A DNA stretch of 64,000 nucleotides from Bdellovibrionales bacterium GWA1_52_35 (lineage in GTDB: Bacteria > Bdellovibrionota > UBA1018): the NCBI GenBank assembly GCA_001769805.1, contig MEPO01000025.1, positions 1 through 64,000 on the forward strand, in the 5' to 3' direction. A program made the translations under genes and the position numbers. This document shows, in pieces, positions 61,031 through 64,000 of the stretch (its first letter is position 1; every line of letters starts with the position of its first letter). The notes beneath the pieces are model-generated. The model was not told where the DNA came from, searched no databases, and was given only the letters and a program-made list of their open reading frames with translations.

Positions 61031-62662
61031 CTATTTGGCCCCAAGTTCTCGTAGAAATAGAATCGCCCCACGAATCCGGTTTGGGTCTAGATTTTGCGGT
61101 GGCCACTCCTGGTACAGTTCAACAACATTCTCTAAGATTTCGATGATCGAAACTTTGCGATCCTTGAACCAGCGACGGCTACCATCCGTTACCGAAAAGC
61201 GCATATTTACATTCAAGTGGCCCCTGACAACCATTTCACTAAGAGTTTCTCGGGATGCGCCAGCAGCAGCAACAAGGAGCAAAAGACTTGGATTCCGTAC
61301 CGTTAGGCTGCCGCCTATTCTTCTTCCTAAATCTTCGCCAAAATACGGACTAATATCGCTCTGAAAAACAGTTGATAAATTGTATCCGTCCTCATTCAGA
61401 ATCCGGATGGTATCGGGACTGCTGTTAGCGATCATCCGGGCAATTTCAAGATCCGGAATTAGAGGACGCAATTTCCGCGTAATGATGTAACCGAAGGTAT
61501 CGGGATACTCCCGAACAAGATCGTGAAGCCGATACGGATAACAGCCGGGACACCCTTGAGAAACATGGCCCCAGCTACTAAAGTCTCCGAGCATATTGGC
61601 CGCCAAACCGGGATAAGTCAGAAAGAGCTGGTCTAACATTTCAAAGTGACCAGCGTAAAAAACCTCCGCAAGAGCGCGCGTCAAATGGTCATTAGGCAGA
61701 GGACTTATTTCTTGCAGATAGGCAAAGACTCGTGCGCTTCCGAACGCGGCAGCAGCATGATGCGGAGGGATCGCCTCGCCATGCTCGGGATAGTAACCCA
61801 TACTATTGTAAAGAAACATTTTCACGATCCGTCTGCCCGATTTATTCAGGAGATCAAAACCGATCCAAGAAAAGACCGGCAGACCATTCAACTCGCGCCT
61901 CAGTCGAACAATGCTATCGACATCATCAGCTCGAATGAGTTCCGCAAACATATTTTGAAAATAATTCGAATTTGATGATTCGAGATTGAGCCCAAACTCC
62001 TTCAATATTGCCTGTACCTGGATCGCAGTCAGCTGTTCAATTTCCGTGCTGTGAAGGAAGTGGTTGACTTGCCGAATGACGGCAGCACTTTTGAAGTGAT
62101 CCCACAGCCACTCGTGAACCATCAAAAAAGAATACTGAAGTGGGCGTGAGTCAAGCTCTCGCAAAATTGATTCGTCATACTCATAAACTAGCTTTGATGC
62201 AAGCTGTTGGCGAATCACAGCTTGAATTGCCTGCGGACGGCCTTGGTCAGTGAATGTTCGACAATTCGCCGGAACATGTCTGACTAACTCCTCGTCAGCC
62301 AACTGTACCAGCTCCCCGAAGCCTCCGCGCCAAATGCGCTTACCCAAAAGCCCGTTTGTTTCAACTGAGCTTGCGAACTCTTGAAAAGAGCTGAGCAGCG
62401 CTGGCGCCTTCCACTTTAAGACATCCATTAATCGCTGCTTGGATTCTGTCCAAGAATTCACCGGAGCTGGATGTGTGGGCTGCTGCCTAAGGTCCAGTCC
62501 AGCGACATAGTCCAGTGCGAAAATTCCGTTCAACCCATTTTCGGCAGAACTACTGCAGCGGACAACATCGCCTCCATGTGCCTCTGTCCCCGCCTGTGCG
62601 GTAACATAGGGATTAAAGAATAACATTAAGGTCAAACTGATACCAACTGTCCAATTCATCAT
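61031..62662 (-). CDS. Secreted ankyrin-like protein with GGDVVRC motif, 543 aa
   Basis: Signal peptide (1-23, ending AQA) is followed by HGGDVVRCSSS, a start motif that recurs in secreted proteins of Bdellovibrio relatives. The rest is helical, and from about 285 to 480 shows ankyrin-like helix pairs (AAAAFGSARVFAYLQEISPL, then LTRALAEVFYAGHFEMLDQL). It is probably a surface or effector protein. Its AGGAG site lies seven bases before the first of two ATGs. It follows the TIGR02147-type regulator gene by four bases. Confidence 0.6.
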   Translation of the reverse strand: MMNWTVGISLTLMLFFNPYVTAQAGTEAHGGDVVRCSSSAENGLNGIFALDYVAGLDLRQQPTHPAPVNSWTESKQRLMDVLKWKAPALLSSFQEFASSVETNGLLGKRIWRGGFGELVQLADEELVRHVPANCRTFTDQGRPQAIQAVIRQQLASKLVYEYDESILRELDSRPLQYSFLMVHEWLWDHFKSAAVIRQVNHFLHSTEIEQLTAIQVQAILKEFGLNLESSNSNYFQNMFAELIRADDVDSIVRLRRELNGLPVFSWIGFDLLNKSGRRIVKMFLYNSMGYYPEHGEAIPPHHAAAAFGSARVFAYLQEISPLPNDHLTRALAEVFYAGHFEMLDQLFLTYPGLAANMLGDFSSWGHVSQGCPGCYPYRLHDLVREYPDTFGYIITRKLRPLIPDLEIARMIANSSPDTIRILNEDGYNLSTVFQSDISPYFGEDLGRRIGGSLTVRNPSLLLLVAAAGASRETLSEMVVRGHLNVNMRFSVTDGSRRWFKDRKVSIIEILENVVELYQEWPPQNLDPNRIRGAILFLRELGAK

Positions 62663-62666
62663 GATA

Positions 62667-63467
62667 TTACTCCTGCTCTTTCTGAAGGGGGTAAAGGGCT
62701 ATACTGAGGTTGTACACACGACCTCGTTTTCCAGATTCCAAAAGACTACAAAGTTTTCGATTAAACTCGCGGATGAGTTGCTTTGCTTCGGGCATCTTCG
62801 ATTCATTGACAGCCATCGTCATTGAAGTCATGCTTCGCCGCTCAATCGGGGCGTCTTCCAAGGATTCGATCGCTTTTTCGAGAAACTGGCGTTGATTCTT
62901 TCTGAGTGCTGGTGTTGTGAGGTGCTTGTCAGCCGTTGAAAGTTGTAGATTCGTTTTAACAAGTCGACCATTGCGGCTTTCCATTAATTCTAAACGAATC
63001 AATCGGTCAATAGCGAGACTGGCTTCAAGTTCTGTAATGCCTAGCTCTTGTGCGATAGCCTTTGGAGAAGAATCAAAACCGTTTGTAAAAGTAAGTTCCA
63101 TGATCGCAGCATGATACCAATCCGCAATCACTCGATAGGTATCAATACTGAGCTCAGTCGTCCGGACCGGTTGTGCTTTCACTCGCTTAAAACCGCGACC
63201 TAAGCGTATCGGTGCACGCGCTCGATGAGTCTCAGCTATAGAAGCAAGGAACTGCTCTTGCTCTTCGGGAGTTAAATCAAGAGTATTGAGAAACGTCTGA
63301 GTCATCTTAAATGAGGGTATCTGCTTGCCGGAAAGTATCCGAGAAAGCGCTCCCGCATCGATTCCCAGAGTTCGGGCAAAAGAGCGGATCGAGTATCGCG
63401 GGTTTCGATCGCATCGCCGCGACAGTTCCTCTTTTAAGCTTATTCTGTAGAAGTCTGTTCCGTTCAT
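62667..63467 (-). CDS. TIGR02147-family transcriptional regulator
   Basis: A 266-aa protein. The N-terminal helix-turn-helix is SIRSFARTLGIDAGALSRIL (about 26-45), followed by a helical TIGR02147-type core with LDTYRVIADWYHAAIMELTF-like composition. This family is frequent in Bdellovibrio and Fibrobacter and often sits next to secreted-protein genes, as here. There is no ribosome binding site before the ATG, and the nearest promoter suggests an almost leaderless message. A 27-bp palindrome upstream is the likely operator. Confidence 0.75.
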   Translation of the reverse strand: MNGTDFYRISLKEELSRRCDRNPRYSIRSFARTLGIDAGALSRILSGKQIPSFKMTQTFLNTLDLTPEEQEQFLASIAETHRARAPIRLGRGFKRVKAQPVRTTELSIDTYRVIADWYHAAIMELTFTNGFDSSPKAIAQELGITELEASLAIDRLIRLELMESRNGRLVKTNLQLSTADKHLTTPALRKNQRQFLEKAIESLEDAPIERRSMTSMTMAVNESKMPEAKQLIREFNRKLCSLLESGKRGRVYNLSIALYPLQKEQE

Positions 63468-63474
63468 GGCGAGG

Positions 63475-63503
63475 TGTATACAGACAGTGAGTCACTCTGG
63501 CAA
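63475..63503 (-). promoter_or_regulatory. Possible promoter for the TIGR02147 operon
   Basis: On the minus strand TTGCCA and TATACA are 17 bases apart. Transcription would begin within about two bases of the ATG at 63467, predicting a leaderless or nearly leaderless mRNA. The hexamers match consensus only partly. Confidence 0.4.
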
Positions 63504-63505
63504 CG

Positions 63506-63532
63506 ATAATTTCAACAAACTGTTGAAATTAT
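63506..63532. promoter_or_regulatory. 27-bp palindrome, probable regulator operator
   Basis: ATAATTTCAACA and TGTTGAAATTAT are perfect arms of 12 bases around AAC. A related half-site, AATTTTCAACA, follows at 63542-63552. Lying about 40 bases upstream of the regulator ATG, it is a likely site for autoregulation. The rest of the 63,468-63,868 gap holds the hairpins noted next and no gene. Confidence 0.6.
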
Positions 63533-63674
63533 AGAAGACTTAATTTTCAACACATCCGGTTCCAATAAACCTACGCAAGAAATCTACACTACGGAAATGG
63601 ATCGGACCGCGAAACGAGCTTGGAACTAATTTGAACGAAGGCGATCGTTTCGAACAAAATTTGAAGGAAGAGCC

Positions 63675-63710
63675 GACGCACCTCTAGTGCGTCATCAAGC
63701 ACTAGCTTGA
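63675..63710. repeat. Two adjacent hairpins before the insertion sequence
   Basis: GACGCAC-CTCTA-GTGCGTC (63675-63693) and TCAAGC-ACTA-GCTTGA (63695-63710) are perfect stems side by side, one base apart. They lie in the non-coding stretch about 160 bases before the transposase. They could be a REP-like unit, the target of the insertion sequence, or part of its left end. Confidence 0.4.
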
Positions 63711-63868
63711 CGGTCGCGCCGTTTCCGGAAAGACAGGGAATTTTAGATAAAGTGGTGGTCAGCTATTAATGAAATGGACCCGCCCTGTTTTCAATTTGCT
63801 CATCAGGGGCAGAATGATTATTGAAAAATTTCAATTCATTCAAAAACGAAAACAGGAGGCATGTAATT

Positions 63869-64000
63869 ATGGATATAGCGGTACTGGGCATAGACTTGGC
63901 GAAGAATATTTTTCAACTTCACGGCGTGGATGCGCGAGGGAATATTGTCCTGCGAAAGAAGCTCTCACGATCGCAGCTTCTTTCTTTTGTAGTGAACCTC
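63869..64000 (+). CDS. IS110/IS1111-type transposase (partial, runs off the window)
   Basis: The first 44 codons encode MDIAVLGIDLAKNIFQLHGV followed by DARGNIVLRKKLSRSQLL. This is the DEDD-type recombinase N-terminus of the IS110 family, with the first catalytic aspartate in GIDLAK; the form is typical of the IS1111 group. An ACAGGAGGC ribosome binding site precedes the ATG. The C-terminus and right end are outside the window. The upstream non-coding DNA is probably the left end of the element. Confidence 0.88.
   Translation, partial: MDIAVLGIDLAKNIFQLHGVDARGNIVLRKKLSRSQLLSFVVNL

Overview
The window looks like one chromosomal segment of a Gram-negative, moderately GC-rich bacterium, most likely a member of the Bdellovibrionota (Bdellovibrio/Oligoflexia-like). 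The supports are a TIGR02147-type regulator paired with a secreted protein starting in a GGDVVRC motif, an LptD outer-membrane assembly protein, many Sec-exported lipoproteins and HD-GYP proteins, and a KH-domain gene next to rpsP. This placement is an inference from gene content, not from a marker-gene search.

Layout. (1) 1-4,950: the edge of a prophage, all on the minus strand, with tightly coupled small genes downstream of an initiator-like gene, a helicase-loader-like gene, two HNH-type proteins and a VRR-NUC nuclease. It stops at a tRNA-Arg(CCU) whose 3' end faces the phage, the usual geometry of integration into a tRNA gene. (2) 5,130-12,330: envelope and lipid block (M23 lipoprotein, surE, SIS protein, lptD, accD, GAF/HD-GYP). 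(3) 12,331-17,660: translation and RNA-modification block (rsmI, a divergent STAS protein, yraN, rnhB, rplS, a SPOUT methyltransferase, trmD, khpA, rpsP). rimM is absent from its usual place. (4) 17,737-24,535: a receiver protein, a five-heme cytochrome, a PIN-PhoH ATPase, a beta-barrel/lipoprotein pair, coaD, rsmD. (5) 24,756-38,660: accessory and envelope genes: aldo/keto reductase, secreted lectin-like protein, coiled-coil protein plus a 24-aa membrane peptide, a 766-aa secreted tetrad-repeat protein, DacB, a GIY-YIG protein with an apparent CTG start, a very large multiheme cytochrome lipoprotein, and a papain-like protease with a DUF333-like partner. (6) 38,736-49,425: two-component pair, glutamate dehydrogenase, a pseudo-receiver/PPDK_N protein followed by an apparently degenerate phosphoribosyltransferase-hydrolase fusion, superoxide dismutase, and a Cys-rich lipoprotein. 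(7) 49,446-60,134: HEAT-repeat adenylate cyclase, two RluA-type synthases, an RlmI-like methyltransferase, a MurF-TsaC fusion, a second HD-GYP protein, and a cation diffusion facilitator. (8) 60,191-64,000: tRNA-Arg(UCG), then a visibly more AT-rich three-gene unit (regulator plus two secreted proteins) with a 27-bp operator-like palindrome, and the start of an IS110/IS1111-type transposase at the window edge.

The most unusual items are the MurF-TsaC fusion, the pseudo-receiver/PPDK_N protein with its degenerate partner, the tetrad-repeat secreted protein, an 11-bp iteron cluster inside the phage initiator gene whose period does not match the codon frame, and the CTGA-coupled GIY-YIG gene. 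No CRISPR array, rRNA or complete insertion sequence is visible.
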